A stretch of 39,654 bases of DNA from Parachlamydiales bacterium (GCA_020051235.1 JAGVJG010000012.1:1-39654), one strand, 5' to 3'; numbered from the stretch's first letter, positions 1 through 9,231 are shown. The notes: generated by a model from the letters alone, not told the origin. Numbers and translations: made by a program.

Positions 1-849
1 CATTTCGTCGAAAGGTTTTTGAGAGCTCAAATAGTGCTCTAGATTTCGTGCAATTCTGAAAGCCTCTTCGGAGGCTTGAATCGATTCGTCTGGTTTTAAT
101 GTTTCAAACCCTCCTTGCTCCTCAATTGAAATGAGAGAAAGATAAAGACTTATTTCTCCTACAATCGCCTTTCTTACTCCTTGAGACATAAATACAAAAC
201 AATTTCCTCCTTCTATGCAGGTTACACCTGATTCAAAAGAAAAGCCCCGTTCATAAGCTAAGACCTTCGCTTGAATGCGATTAATATCATCAAAACCTTG
301 TCCCATGAAATGCAGATTAGAAACCCTTCCCGCATTTATATTAAAGTGGTTTGCCGTTTTAGGTAACATTGCAAGCAACCGCTCATTTAAAAATTGGTCT
401 TGAATAGAACTTGGAATGAGGTGATTGCCCTCTAATAAATTTACGTATGAATCACGGTAAAATGGAAATTTCCCTAATCGAGGAACGGCCTCGACACCTT
501 GAAGATCCTTTAAAGGAAAACAACAATCTAAATCCATAATGATCCTTCCCACTCTTGGAGAAGGAGCAACATATCTGGAAGAATCAAATTGTTTTTCTAG
601 GTCCTGAAAACGAGGATCGACTTGTAAGGAATCATCTAAAATATGATAGACATAGCCATTAATCTTTGCGGCAACCATTGCCACATCTCTATGCGCTAAA
701 AACGAGGAATATCTAAGAGCAAAAGGGTTATTGCGAATTGCTGCAATTACAACTTCTTCATCATTTTTGTATAATGGAAACTCTTTTAATCTTAAGCCTT
801 CTTGAGAAACAATCGAAATGACTTGCGCACGAGTGCAAGATCCAATCAT
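1..849 (-). CDS. Partial hypothetical protein with DUF4116-like repeats; 3' end beyond window
   Basis: This reading frame starts at ATG 849 and stays open for 283 codons to the left edge, so the C-terminus is missing. The start overlaps the stop of the Nudix gene (TAATG), which suggests coupled translation at the end of the long minus-strand train. Residues about 25-75 (YKNDEEVVIAAIRNNPFALR, then HRDVAMVAA) resemble DUF4116 repeats, which are common in chlamydial and amoebal-symbiont proteins. The second half is unrecognised. It contains IEGGNCFVF near residue 215, faintly like the EGGN turn of guanidino-modifying (agmatine deiminase-like) enzymes, but the catalytic residues cannot be assigned. 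No signal peptide or membrane segment is seen. The function is unknown. Confidence 0.7.
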   Translation of the reverse strand, partial: MIGSCTRAQVISIVSQEGLRLKEFPLYKNDEEVVIAAIRNNPFALRYSSFLAHRDVAMVAAKINGYVYHILDDSLQVDPRFQDLEKQFDSSRYVAPSPRVGRIIMDLDCCFPLKDLQGVEAVPRLGKFPFYRDSYVNLLEGNHLIPSSIQDQFLNERLLAMLPKTANHFNINAGRVSNLHFMGQGFDDINRIQAKVLAYERGFSFESGVTCIEGGNCFVFMSQGVRKAIVGEISLYLSLISIEEQGGFETLKPDESIQASEEAFRIARNLEHYLSSQKPFDEM

Positions 850-1256
850 TACAGAACTTTAATAACCTCTCGAACGAGCGCTTTTCCTTCAGAATAAGTG
901 GCTAATTGCTCGGCTTGAGTAACAGGTACCCACTTTGCTTGCTTCACTTCTTCCGTTTGAATCTTAAGAATGCCATCGACAACGGCTAAGTAATAAACCA
1001 CCGTTTTATCAATAAATTCCCCCTTAAACCGGAATTTATATTTTTCAGTTAGGGGGTTATTTGAAATCAATGAGACGACTTTTAAACCTGTCTCTTCGAG
1101 CAATTCTCGAGAAGCCGAGTCTATATCACTTTCGTCTTTTTCCTTATGTCCTTTTGGAAAGCCCCAAAAACCTGAATGGTGCTGGATCAAAAGCAAATAA
1201 GGGATTTGATCGCGATATTGAATCGGAATGATTCCGTAGGAGGTTTCTGATCTCAT
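849..1256 (-). CDS. Nudix hydrolase, probable diadenosine tetraphosphate (Ap4A) hydrolase
   Basis: A 135-residue protein with a complete Nudix box at about residues 35-57: Gly, five residues, Glu, seven residues, then RELLEETGL, which supplies the metal-binding glutamates. The surrounding GFWGFPKGH is typical of the Ap4A/MutT branch. The Chlamydia trachomatis protein at the equivalent place in this block (CT771) has been described as an Ap4A hydrolase, and this is probably its counterpart. That substrate is inferred from family and position. Its start overlaps the fabF stop by four bases (ATGA), and its stop overlaps the start of the next gene. The length is usual for small Nudix enzymes. Confidence 0.85.
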   Translation of the reverse strand: MRSETSYGIIPIQYRDQIPYLLLIQHHSGFWGFPKGHKEKDESDIDSASRELLEETGLKVVSLISNNPLTEKYKFRFKGEFIDKTVVYYLAVVDGILKIQTEEVKQAKWVPVTQAEQLATYSEGKALVREVIKVL

Positions 1257-2488
1257 CGATAGGGAGCAAATACGACGGTTGCATTATGTCCGCCAAAACC
1301 AAATGAATTGGATATCGCCACTTGGATATCTAAATCTTCAGCTTGGGTGGGTAGATGGAAATCAATTCCTTCCGAACGATTTTTTAAGTTAATGGTAGGA
1401 TGAACTTTTTTTCTAATAATTGCCATTAGGGTTGCAATCGCTTCAAGCCCGCCTGCCGCACCTAGAGCATGCCCAATCATTGATTTGGTTGCATTCATCG
1501 AAATCTTTTCTCTATTTGAAAAGACTTTCTTTAACGCATTGATCTCCGCCATATCTCCAACTGGAGTTGATGTGGCATGTGCATTGATATAGTTGATTTG
1601 ATCGGCCGTCACATTGGCATTCTTCAAAGCATTCTCAATGCAAAGTTTTACTCCCTCTCCATCAGGTCTCGGATCGGTGATATGATAAGCATCACAGGAG
1701 AGGCCGCCGCCTAAATATTCAGCTAAAATGGTTGCGCCCCGTGCTTTTGCATGTTCGAGTGTCTCTAAAACAATAACACCCGCTCCTTCACCCATCACAA
1801 ACCCATCGCGACTTTCGTCCCAGGGTCTTGAAGCGCCTTGAGGATCATCGTTGCGAGTTGATAGAGCTTTACAAGCATTGAACCCGGCAATGCCCATAGG
1901 GATAACGGCGGCTTCACTGCCTCCGCAAATCATGAGGTCTGCATCGCCACGCTCTAAATGTTGAGCCGCAGCAATGATCGCATTATTTCCAGTCGCACAA
2001 GCGGTCGAGATAGAATAGTTCGGGCCCATAAAGCCGATATCCATTCCAAGAAGGCCGCCTGCCATGTTGGTCAAAATATAGGGGACAAAGAAAGGAGAAA
2101 CTCTTTTAGGTCCTGAAGTGAGCCTTGTTTCAACGCCGTCTGAAAACTGCTCCATTCCACCCATTCCGGAACCGATCAAAATACCCGCTCTATGCTTATT
2201 AATCGAGTCGAGCGAAATCTTAGAACTTTCAAGGGCCTTTTTACCGGCAACAAGAGCATACGCAATGAATTTATCAATCCGACGGGCCTGCTTTTTATCA
2301 ATATATTCACCCGGATCGAAATTTTTGATTTGAGCGGCAAATTTGGTTATGTAGTCATCTGTTGGAAAAGAATCAATAAGACTGACACCACTTTTACCCG
2401 CAAGCAGTGCATCATAAAAAGCATCAACGTCGTTTCCAAAGCACGAAACGACACCCATTCCGGTGACGACGATCCGTTTTTTGGTCAT
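1253..2488 (-). CDS. fabF: Beta-ketoacyl-ACP synthase II
   Basis: FabF condenses malonyl-ACP with acyl-ACP during cytoplasmic type II fatty acid elongation. The 411-residue protein has the complete KAS II active site: nucleophile Cys164 in STACATG, His304 in NAHATSTP, Lys335 and His340 in ATKSMIGHALGAAG, and the C-terminal glycine-rich FGFGGHN. The spacing is nearly identical to E. coli FabF. It lies 10 bases after rsfS and overlaps the Nudix gene by four bases. The rsfS-fabF-Nudix order matches the chlamydial block as remembered. Confidence 0.96.
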   Translation of the reverse strand: MTKKRIVVTGMGVVSCFGNDVDAFYDALLAGKSGVSLIDSFPTDDYITKFAAQIKNFDPGEYIDKKQARRIDKFIAYALVAGKKALESSKISLDSINKHRAGILIGSGMGGMEQFSDGVETRLTSGPKRVSPFFVPYILTNMAGGLLGMDIGFMGPNYSISTACATGNNAIIAAAQHLERGDADLMICGGSEAAVIPMGIAGFNACKALSTRNDDPQGASRPWDESRDGFVMGEGAGVIVLETLEHAKARGATILAEYLGGGLSCDAYHITDPRPDGEGVKLCIENALKNANVTADQINYINAHATSTPVGDMAEINALKKVFSNREKISMNATKSMIGHALGAAGGLEAIATLMAIIRKKVHPTINLKNRSEGIDFHLPTQAEDLDIQVAISNSFGFGGHNATVVFAPYR

Positions 2489-2498
2489 GGTTTCTCTC

Positions 2499-2852
2499 CT
2501 AGCTTAAATCTATTTTCAAACTAACCACTTTACCCTGACGCCAAATCTCTTCTAGCCCGTAATGTTCACGAACTTCGGTTTCGAGTAGATGGACTACAAT
2601 ATCGACATAGTCAATTACAATCCAATCCCCTCTTTTTAAACCTTCGACATGATTGGGTTTTATCCCTTTTTTTTCTAAAACATCCACTACAGCTTGTGCA
2701 ATGGCAGAGACGTGCCTTTCAACGGTCCCTTCTGCAATCATAAAGAAATCAGCCATACTGCTGACCCCTCTCATATCGAGACAGAGGATATTCATCCCCT
2801 TCTTGTCAAAAATTGTTTGAGCAATCCAGTTTAATTCGTCGGGTAAGGGCAT
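2499..2852 (-). CDS. rsfS: Ribosomal silencing factor RsfS (Iojap/YbeB family)
   Basis: RsfS binds ribosomal protein uL14 and blocks joining of the two ribosomal subunits when nutrients are short. The 117-residue protein shows the family core: the helical N-terminus, LDMRGVSSMADFFMIAEGT (about residues 25-43), the ERHVSAIAQAVVD helix, GDWIVIDYVDIVVHLL (about 75-90) and the terminal REHYGLEEIW. Its start shares one base with the nadD stop (TAATG). nadD beside rsfS is a widespread bacterial pairing, and this supports both calls. Confidence 0.94.
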   Translation of the reverse strand: MPLPDELNWIAQTIFDKKGMNILCLDMRGVSSMADFFMIAEGTVERHVSAIAQAVVDVLEKKGIKPNHVEGLKRGDWIVIDYVDIVVHLLETEVREHYGLEEIWRQGKVVSLKIDLS

Positions 2853-3370
2853 TAGTATAAGCCGTTTTTGAATATGTAGTCCAACACTTTATGGGGAACA
2901 AGATGCAGACAAGGTAAACCTTTTTTTAAACGTTCACGCACTAATGTAGACGAGATTTCTATTATAGGAATATTCGCTCCCTCTTTATTAAAACGCGATC
3001 CGATTAAAGGGGGGGCGAGCCTTTTAAGCTCCTCGGATTCTTTCCATTTGTCAAAACTTTCAAGTTGATCGTCTCCTAAAAGGAGACGTACCGGTTCGTT
3101 TAAAGCGCGAATGGTATCGATTGTATAAGAGGGGCCGTCCCTTTTGATTTCATCATCTATGACAACAAAGCCCTCAAGGTCTTCGACGGCTAGCTGACAC
3201 ATTTTCAGACGATGATGGGCGGCTACATGAGGCTCCTTTTTAAATGGGCTATTTCCAGCCGGGCATATCAAGATTTTTTTTAATCCTGCCGACTCTTTTA
3301 ACGAGATCGCTAAATTTAAATGACCAAAATGGATGGGATCAAAACTACCCCCCAAAAAACCGGTACTCAT
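2852..3370 (-). CDS. nadD: Nicotinate-nucleotide adenylyltransferase
   Basis: NadD adenylylates nicotinic acid mononucleotide in NAD synthesis. The nucleotidyltransferase signature GGSFDPIHFGH occupies residues 7-17 and includes the HxGH motif. The second signature ISSTLVRERL is near residues 144-153. At 172 residues it is somewhat shorter than the usual 190-215. It overlaps the glutamine synthetase stop by four bases (ATGA) and rsfS by one. An NAD biosynthetic enzyme is noteworthy in an intracellular bacterium because Chlamydiaceae largely depend on the host for NAD. Whether the rest of the pathway exists cannot be seen here. Confidence 0.9.
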   Translation of the reverse strand: MSTGFLGGSFDPIHFGHLNLAISLKESAGLKKILICPAGNSPFKKEPHVAAHHRLKMCQLAVEDLEGFVVIDDEIKRDGPSYTIDTIRALNEPVRLLLGDDQLESFDKWKESEELKRLAPPLIGSRFNKEGANIPIIEISSTLVRERLKKGLPCLHLVPHKVLDYIFKNGLY

Positions 3371-5532
3371 GAGATAAATAAAATCTCGCGATATTTAGGC
3401 AGCGGCCATAATTTGTCGTCTACAACAAGTTCAAGCTTATCAACTGCCGCCCTCAGCTCAAACGCTTTTTCGAGCACCTTTTCAGCGTAGGCTTCCCCTT
3501 TCTTGCCGCTTTTATGCGCTTTTTCACGTTCTGCTTTCAAAGCATCCGCTTCATATAAAGCATCCCCAATCAGCTCAATTGTCAATGTAAGACGCTCATC
3601 TTGTGCTTTTAGCGCGCTTGACTTCACATTAGCCTCTTGAACTTGTTTGATGGCCTTTGCCTGCTCCGTTTGATATCTGATGGCAGCGGGATAAATGATG
3701 GTGTAGAACATATCGAGCATTACATTAACCTCAATATTGATTTGGCTAATGTAAATATCCATCAATATCTCATAACGAGATAAGAGCTCGTGCTCTCTTA
3801 AAACATCCTTAAACAAATCAAAGGTTGCCTTTGTTTTAAAAGCCTCATAGGCATAAACGGACTTTTGATGGTTTGCAATTCCCCTTTTAGCGGCTTCCTT
3901 TACCCACTCTTCGCTATAATTATCACCGATGAAACGGATAGGTTTTGAATTTAAAAGAGATTTTCTTACAACACTCAAAGTTGCTTCGGGCAGATCCTTA
4001 GTTTTTAGCTCTTTTTCAATATCGTCCACTATCTCGTTTAAACTTTCTGCCACAATGAGATTTAAAACGGTTGCTGCAAGAGCCGGCGAATTTGACGAAC
4101 CCAGAGCACGAAACTCAAATTTATTTCCTGTGAAAGCAAAAGGAGATGTTCTGTTACGATCGGTATGGTCTTTCGTCAAATCCGGAAGATGAGAAAGGCC
4201 TAAGTCGTATTTATTTTTGGTGTTCTTATCGAGATGAAATCCCTTTTTCTCTATTTGCTCGAGTAGATTTTCTAATTCCTGCCCTAAATAAGCTGAAATA
4301 ATCGCCGGAGGCGCTTCATGCCCTCCTAGCCTGAAATCATTTGAAGCGGTACCAATTGATGCTCTTAATAAAGTCGAGTGGCGATAAACCCCTTGTAAAA
4401 TAGCAGTAAGCAACACCACAAAGGACAAGTTATTTCCGGGAGTATCAGAAGGATCTAAAAGATTGACACCCGTATCCGTTGATAAAGCCCAGTTCATGTG
4501 TTTGCCCGAACCGTTAATTCCTTGAAATGGCTTTTCGTGAAGAAGACAACTTAATCCATGCTTCGAAGCAATACGTCTCATTAATTCCATTAAGAGAATA
4601 TTATGATCGACAGCTCTAGAAGATTTTTCGAAAACGGGCGCGACTTCATGTTGAGAAGGGGCTACTTCATTGTGACGTGTTTTTATTGGAATACCCAGTT
4701 TTATGGCTTCCTCTTCAAAATCACTCATAAAGGATAAAATGCGATCTTTTACCGATCCGAAATAATGATCTTGTAACTCCTGACCTTTTGGAGAAGGCGC
4801 ACCATAAACTGTTCGACCTGTCAAAATAAGATCGGGCCTTAAATTTCTAAAAGAACGATCAATTACGAAATACTCTTGCTCAAGTCCAAGGGTCGAATAG
4901 ACGTAACTAGCTTTAATATTTGCAAGTTTTAAAAGTCTTAAACAAGCCTTAGAAATTTGTTGATCGGAACGAAGGAGCGGAATTTTTGTATCTAATACAT
5001 CGCCTGTCCATGAAAAAAATACGGAGGGAATACACAAAGTGACTCCATCCCCCGCTTTCCAAATAAATGGAAAAGAAGAAGGATCCCATCCGGTATAGCC
5101 TCTTGCTTCATAAGTAGAACGAAGTCCTCCAGATGGAAAAGAGGATGCGTCAGGCTCTCCTTGAACCAACTGCTTTCCTGAAAATTTTTCGATGATTTGA
5201 TCGGTTCCACCCCAATCAATAAAGGCATCATGCTTTTCCGCTGTTGCGCCTGTTAAAGGTTGAAACCAGTGACTGTAGTGCGTGGCGCCGAGCGAGATTG
5301 CCCATTCTTGAAGGGCTGTTGCAATTTTATCGGCATATTCAACTTTGATTGGCTCGAGTCCTTCTCTTGCCTTCACAACATTCTCAAAAACTTCCTTTGG
5401 AAGTTTTTGCTTCATGACGCCTAAATTAAAAACATGCGATCCAAATCCTTCGGAAAAGGTTTGAAAAGTTACCTGAGAAGGTTTTGTTTTAGTTTGTTGA
5501 ACGTTAGCTATAGCTTGAAACCGAGGATTCAT
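3367..5532 (-). CDS. glnN: Glutamine synthetase type III
   Basis: This enzyme makes glutamine from glutamate and ammonia with ATP. At 721 residues it has the type III size, well above the roughly 450-470 of GSI. Visible family motifs are GLEQEYF (216-222), the metal and glutamate region RHNEVAPSQHEVAPVFE (286-302), the ATP and glutamate site NGSGKHMNWAL (340-350), and RNRTSPFAFTGNKFEFR in the latter half. The C-terminal 150 residues are the helical extension typical of GlnN. It overlaps the HAD gene by 29 bases and nadD by four. I know of no glutamine synthetase in Chlamydiaceae, so this is a lineage-specific nitrogen-assimilation trait or an acquired gene. Confidence 0.93.
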   Translation of the reverse strand: MNPRFQAIANVQQTKTKPSQVTFQTFSEGFGSHVFNLGVMKQKLPKEVFENVVKAREGLEPIKVEYADKIATALQEWAISLGATHYSHWFQPLTGATAEKHDAFIDWGGTDQIIEKFSGKQLVQGEPDASSFPSGGLRSTYEARGYTGWDPSSFPFIWKAGDGVTLCIPSVFFSWTGDVLDTKIPLLRSDQQISKACLRLLKLANIKASYVYSTLGLEQEYFVIDRSFRNLRPDLILTGRTVYGAPSPKGQELQDHYFGSVKDRILSFMSDFEEEAIKLGIPIKTRHNEVAPSQHEVAPVFEKSSRAVDHNILLMELMRRIASKHGLSCLLHEKPFQGINGSGKHMNWALSTDTGVNLLDPSDTPGNNLSFVVLLTAILQGVYRHSTLLRASIGTASNDFRLGGHEAPPAIISAYLGQELENLLEQIEKKGFHLDKNTKNKYDLGLSHLPDLTKDHTDRNRTSPFAFTGNKFEFRALGSSNSPALAATVLNLIVAESLNEIVDDIEKELKTKDLPEATLSVVRKSLLNSKPIRFIGDNYSEEWVKEAAKRGIANHQKSVYAYEAFKTKATFDLFKDVLREHELLSRYEILMDIYISQINIEVNVMLDMFYTIIYPAAIRYQTEQAKAIKQVQEANVKSSALKAQDERLTLTIELIGDALYEADALKAEREKAHKSGKKGEAYAEKVLEKAFELRAAVDKLELVVDDKLWPLPKYREILFIS

Positions 5533-6133
5533 CGATAATCTCCCAACCTAACCTTTGAGCCTTTTTTCTCAATTTAGCATGGGGATTAACAACGCATCTT
5601 CTTTGGACGATTTCAAGTACCGGCATATCAAGCCAATGATCCGTATAAAAAGTGGCCTGATCGAGTTCGATATTCAAATGTTTTAAATAATCTGCTTTTT
5701 TAGCCCCATCCATTACGGAAGAAATCTCGCAGATCATCTGATCTTTGTCAATTAAGTAACGTGTCGCACCCCACCGTTTGATACTTAACTTATCGGCAAG
5801 AGGGCCGATTAGAAAATCAGGCGATGAGGAAAGAAGGATTTTCTCACCGGGATCATTTTTTAAACGATTAAGGACCAGAGGATTAAATTTTAAAGAGTCG
5901 AGAAAACGATTGATATGGTCTCGATCAAACTTACGATTTTTGAAGAAAATAAAAAAGGAAGCTTTATGAACCGCTTCCATAGATATAAGTCCCCCCTTAT
6001 GTAAAAAATAAGAGGAAACTAAAAGAGCCATTTTCCAAGGGGAAATATGGCCCTCTTTAAAGAGAAGTTTCCCATACTCCCAGCTAATGTTGCCTTTTAA
6101 AAGAGTATGATCAACATCAAATATGGCAGTCAT
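5504..6133 (-). CDS. HAD-superfamily (subclass IB) phosphatase
   Basis: A 209-residue HAD hydrolase related to phosphoserine-phosphatase-like enzymes. Motif I FDVDHTLL carries nucleophile Asp6 and acid/base Asp8. Motif II is LLSSSPDFLIGPLADKL near residues 100-116. Motif III/IV is TFYTDHWLDMPVLE near residue 165, with the paired acidic metal ligands. The helical cap between motifs I and II fits subclass IB. The substrate cannot be inferred. It follows the coiled-coil gene by five bases and its 3' end overlaps the glutamine synthetase start region by 29 bases. Confidence 0.82.
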   Translation of the reverse strand: MTAIFDVDHTLLKGNISWEYGKLLFKEGHISPWKMALLVSSYFLHKGGLISMEAVHKASFFIFFKNRKFDRDHINRFLDSLKFNPLVLNRLKNDPGEKILLSSSPDFLIGPLADKLSIKRWGATRYLIDKDQMICEISSVMDGAKKADYLKHLNIELDQATFYTDHWLDMPVLEIVQRRCVVNPHAKLRKKAQRLGWEIIDESSVSSYS

Positions 6134-6138
6134 TTACA

Positions 6139-7698
6139 TTAGGTTTTAAGCGCTTTAAGCTTCGCCTCAATCTCTTTGATACCTTCATTGAGCTTATCTA
6201 GGCGTTCTTTTTCTTCCGCTATTTCCTGATTTAACGCCATTGCCTTTCCAAAGTCAAGATTTGATGTGCCCGCTTTTTTGCGAAGATCGTCAATTTTATC
6301 TTTGATCTCTTGGCGACGTGCTTTTCTCTGAGAATAAACTTCGTTTAAGCTACTGAGTGCTTCTCTTGCATCCGCAGGAAGATCAAGTAACTTGGCTTCT
6401 TCTTTTTCAGCTAAGATTTCTTTTAAGCGCTTAAGCTCTTTTTCAATCTCTTGCTTTTCCGTTCGAGTTAAGGAGTGCGGCATATCCGACTTAACAGAAT
6501 CATACTTCGCTTTAAGTTCAGTGCTATCGATCGAGCTGCTTTCAGCTTCCAAAGCAAAAATTCTGTTTTTAAAGTTAAGAATTTTTTCTTTTCTTTCTTG
6601 TTCTTTTAACTCTTCTTGCTTCGCACGTTCGATTGCTTCTTTATTTGCTTCTTCATCAATGAGGCCACGAATTTTTCTAAGCTCTTCTTTCAAGAACTTA
6701 ACTTCATCTCGACCGAGATCCGTATCTCTCATCTTTTGAATGAAAGAATCGATGTCAGTTTCGATAACATGAATATGCGCTTCTTTAGATTCAAACTTTG
6801 TTTGAATTGCTTTTAAGTCTTCAATTAAAACATCGCAATTTTGTTTGAAGATTTCTTTTTGCTCGGCTCTTTCTTTTTTATGCTCTTTTTCAATCTCTTT
6901 CAATTTATCCCAAGATTCGCTCAATTTTAAACGCGTATCTTTGAATGCATGAGTCGAAAGAGTTAAAAGTTTTGCAATTCCCTGAAGATTTTTAATTTCA
7001 TCTTTTAAGAAGAAAGGAGATTCTTGAGTGCTTTGCATGAAGTAACGATCAATAAAGATCTTAACATCTTCTTCAAACAAGGAACTGACTTCATCAATTA
7101 ATTCTTTTCTTCTTGGGAAAAGAATGTCGCCCAATTTTGAAAGCCTTTCAAAGAACTTATTTTTAATCTTGATTCGCATTTCCGTTTTGATCAGCTCTTT
7201 TCTTAGAGCATGAATACGGCTAGCGTAAGCATTTAAATAGTTGAGTTCTTTTTGAAGATCTTCGTAATAATTATTGTTCTTCTTTAAAGCATGAACAAAG
7301 GGAAGATAAAATGGCTCTGTGTGATTCAGGGCTTCGGGAAGATCCGCAATTTCATTTTCGAGAGCATTGATCGCAAGTTCAATTTGCTCAACGTTAAAAG
7401 CGCTTTCTTCATCTAGAATCTCTTTTAATCGTCTCGCCTCTTTTGAAAGCTCGCTGTATTTTGTCCATAGTTGAGTACGAACCATTGGATTTTCCACTAG
7501 CTTAAACAGCTCGATGCATTTTTCACGTGCATCCCAAAACGGTTTAAATTGCGGAGTGGAAGAAGTCGATATTTTCGACTCCATAAATTCCATCAAAACC
7601 TTCAACTTATCTTCCGGCAGTTGAGCGGTCTCCATTTGGTTTTTGATTTCTTCTAATGGGGGGTGAGCTTCTTTGTGTTCTGTCATGCTGATTTCCAT
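6139..7698 (-). CDS. Large coiled-coil protein of unknown function (CT768-like by position)
   Basis: A protein of about 519 residues, almost entirely charged helix, with long Lys/Glu heptad-rich stretches from residue 90 to the C-terminus (for example KEEAKLLDLPADAREALSSL, then a final helix near KGIKEIEAK-type sequence). There is no signal peptide, membrane segment or enzyme motif. The start is uncertain: ATG 7698 is used here, ATG 7686 has a better-spaced GGA upstream, and an upstream TTG is also possible. Its place between miaA and the rsfS-fabF pair matches hypothetical protein CT768 of C. trachomatis as remembered. A structural or scaffolding role is possible, but no function is known to me. 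Confidence 0.8.
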   Translation of the reverse strand: MEISMTEHKEAHPPLEEIKNQMETAQLPEDKLKVLMEFMESKISTSSTPQFKPFWDAREKCIELFKLVENPMVRTQLWTKYSELSKEARRLKEILDEESAFNVEQIELAINALENEIADLPEALNHTEPFYLPFVHALKKNNNYYEDLQKELNYLNAYASRIHALRKELIKTEMRIKIKNKFFERLSKLGDILFPRRKELIDEVSSLFEEDVKIFIDRYFMQSTQESPFFLKDEIKNLQGIAKLLTLSTHAFKDTRLKLSESWDKLKEIEKEHKKERAEQKEIFKQNCDVLIEDLKAIQTKFESKEAHIHVIETDIDSFIQKMRDTDLGRDEVKFLKEELRKIRGLIDEEANKEAIERAKQEELKEQERKEKILNFKNRIFALEAESSSIDSTELKAKYDSVKSDMPHSLTRTEKQEIEKELKRLKEILAEKEEAKLLDLPADAREALSSLNEVYSQRKARRQEIKDKIDDLRKKAGTSNLDFGKAMALNQEIAEEKERLDKLNEGIKEIEAKLKALKT

Positions 7699-7823
7699 AG
7701 CCAATCAATTTGGGTCCAGATCCTTACTTCTTCGAAATTTGATAAAATTTCATTTTTCTTTGTAAGTGATATAAGAGTGTAACACCTTTGGAAATTTTAA
7801 CTAAGTGAAAATACAGATTATTT

Positions 7824-8861
7824 TTATAAACCGATTTCAAAATCTTGCTTGATAATATCTAACACGACTTCTGGATCGTGAAGATCCAAATCCAGCCATT
7901 TGTAAGGAAGCTCTTTTCTAAACCAAGTCAACTGTCTTTTAGCATAATTTCGAGAAGATTGTTTAAACTGAGTCATGAAATGAGCGTAATCTTCTTTTGA
8001 CTGTTTCGACTTTAGATAATCGAGCGACTGTCTATATCCGATGGCTTGAGCAGCTGATGGATTTTCTTCCAGGCCTTCACCCATTAAATATTTAACCTCA
8101 TCTAGAAGTCCCTCATTAACCATTTTTTCACATCGTTTTTCAATTCGCTGATAAAGCTTGTCTTTAGGACGATGCAAAAACCAGCATCTGAAATCGTAGT
8201 TTTGAGTTCTTTTACGCTGTTTCCAAGACAGTTTTGAGACTTTTTTTCCGGTTAGCTGAATGATTTCAAGTGCCCGGATAATTTTTTGACGGTCATTTTT
8301 CGTTATGGTTCGAGCATATTCTTGATCTAATTGAGAGAGTCTTTCGTACAAAAGATGTGGTCCCTTCTCGTCCATCTCTTGTTCAAGCGCTTTTCTTAGC
8401 TCAGGCACTGAAGGAGGTCCGGATGGGGGGCCATAAAGAAGGGAATGCAGATAAAAGCCCGATCCTCCCACTACAATAGGTGTTTTTCCCCTTTCTAAGA
8501 TTTTTAGAGCTGCGTGGCGGGCTTCATAGTAAAAATCGACCACATTAAAAATTTCATTTACTTTACGGATATCTATAAGGTGGTGGGCTACCTTATCCAA
8601 ATCTTCCTTAGAAGGCTTGGCAGTTCCAATATTCATCCCTTTATAGATTTGCATAGAATCGGCAGTGATGATCTCACCATCGATTTGCGGGGCAAGTTCC
8701 ATCGCAAGTTCCGATTTACCGGCAGCGGTAGGCCCAGCCAAAACAATGACTCTTTTACGATTCTTTTCTAATTTGATGGGAATATCTTTTTGGGCCTGGC
8801 TTGCAAGCCCTACGAAGATTCTTTCAATCTCATCTTTTTCAATCGAGATCCCCGTGGTCAT
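7824..8861 (-). CDS. miaA: tRNA dimethylallyltransferase
   Basis: MiaA transfers a dimethylallyl group to the N6 of A37 in tRNAs that read UNN codons. The P-loop GPTAAGKS is at residues 43-50, followed by ADSMQIYKGMNIGTAKPS and the prenyl-substrate motif VGGSGFYLHSLLYG. The protein has 345 residues, with about 35 residues ahead of the first conserved strand, slightly longer than usual at the N-terminus. ATG 8861 has a GAGG five to six bases upstream. It lies eight bases after the rsbV-like gene; rsbV-miaA adjacency is part of the conserved chlamydial order. Confidence 0.95.
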   Translation of the reverse strand: MTTGISIEKDEIERIFVGLASQAQKDIPIKLEKNRKRVIVLAGPTAAGKSELAMELAPQIDGEIITADSMQIYKGMNIGTAKPSKEDLDKVAHHLIDIRKVNEIFNVVDFYYEARHAALKILERGKTPIVVGGSGFYLHSLLYGPPSGPPSVPELRKALEQEMDEKGPHLLYERLSQLDQEYARTITKNDRQKIIRALEIIQLTGKKVSKLSWKQRKRTQNYDFRCWFLHRPKDKLYQRIEKRCEKMVNEGLLDEVKYLMGEGLEENPSAAQAIGYRQSLDYLKSKQSKEDYAHFMTQFKQSSRNYAKRQLTWFRKELPYKWLDLDLHDPEVVLDIIKQDFEIGL

Positions 8862-8869
8862 CTACGACC

Positions 8870-9223
8870 TCAAAACTTTTTGAGGGCGTCCTCTTCTGAA
8901 CGGGTGAGCTCTAGCACATGATCAAAACCCGACATCTTGAGAACATCCATTACGTTATGTGTTACATTGCAAAGAACAAGTTTCCCTGAAAGAGACTTGA
9001 GTTTCTTCGTTAAAGAAAGCAGCATTCTCATTCCAGCAGAAGAAATATAATCGACTTGGGCAAAATCGAGAAGGATTTTATAGTGACCTTCATTGATATA
9101 ATCGAAGATTTTTTTCTCAGTGAGAGGGGTAGAGATAGCATCGAGCCTACCTTTAAGCCTTAAAATGAAGACATCCCCTGTCTTTTGCTCCTGAATTTCT
9201 ATTAATCCTTCACTTAAGCCCAT
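8870..9223 (-). CDS. rsbV: STAS-domain anti-sigma factor antagonist (RsbV-like)
   Basis: A single STAS domain of 117 residues. The site that an RsbW-type kinase would phosphorylate is VDYISSAGMRMLL (residues 57-69), with Ser61 the likely acceptor. In partner-switching systems the unphosphorylated form binds the kinase/anti-sigma factor; chlamydiae use such a system to tune sigma factor or metabolic control. No RsbW or RsbU gene is in the window. It lies between ssb and miaA and is probably driven by the promoter upstream of ssb. Confidence 0.88.
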   Translation of the reverse strand: MGLSEGLIEIQEQKTGDVFILRLKGRLDAISTPLTEKKIFDYINEGHYKILLDFAQVDYISSAGMRMLLSLTKKLKSLSGKLVLCNVTHNVMDVLKMSGFDHVLELTRSEEDALKKF

Positions 9224-9231
9224 ATTCGCTC

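Noticed and set aside
2118-2524. Plus-strand frames opposite fabF
   Set aside because: They are antisense shadows of a gene with complete active-site motifs and have no ribosome-binding sites.
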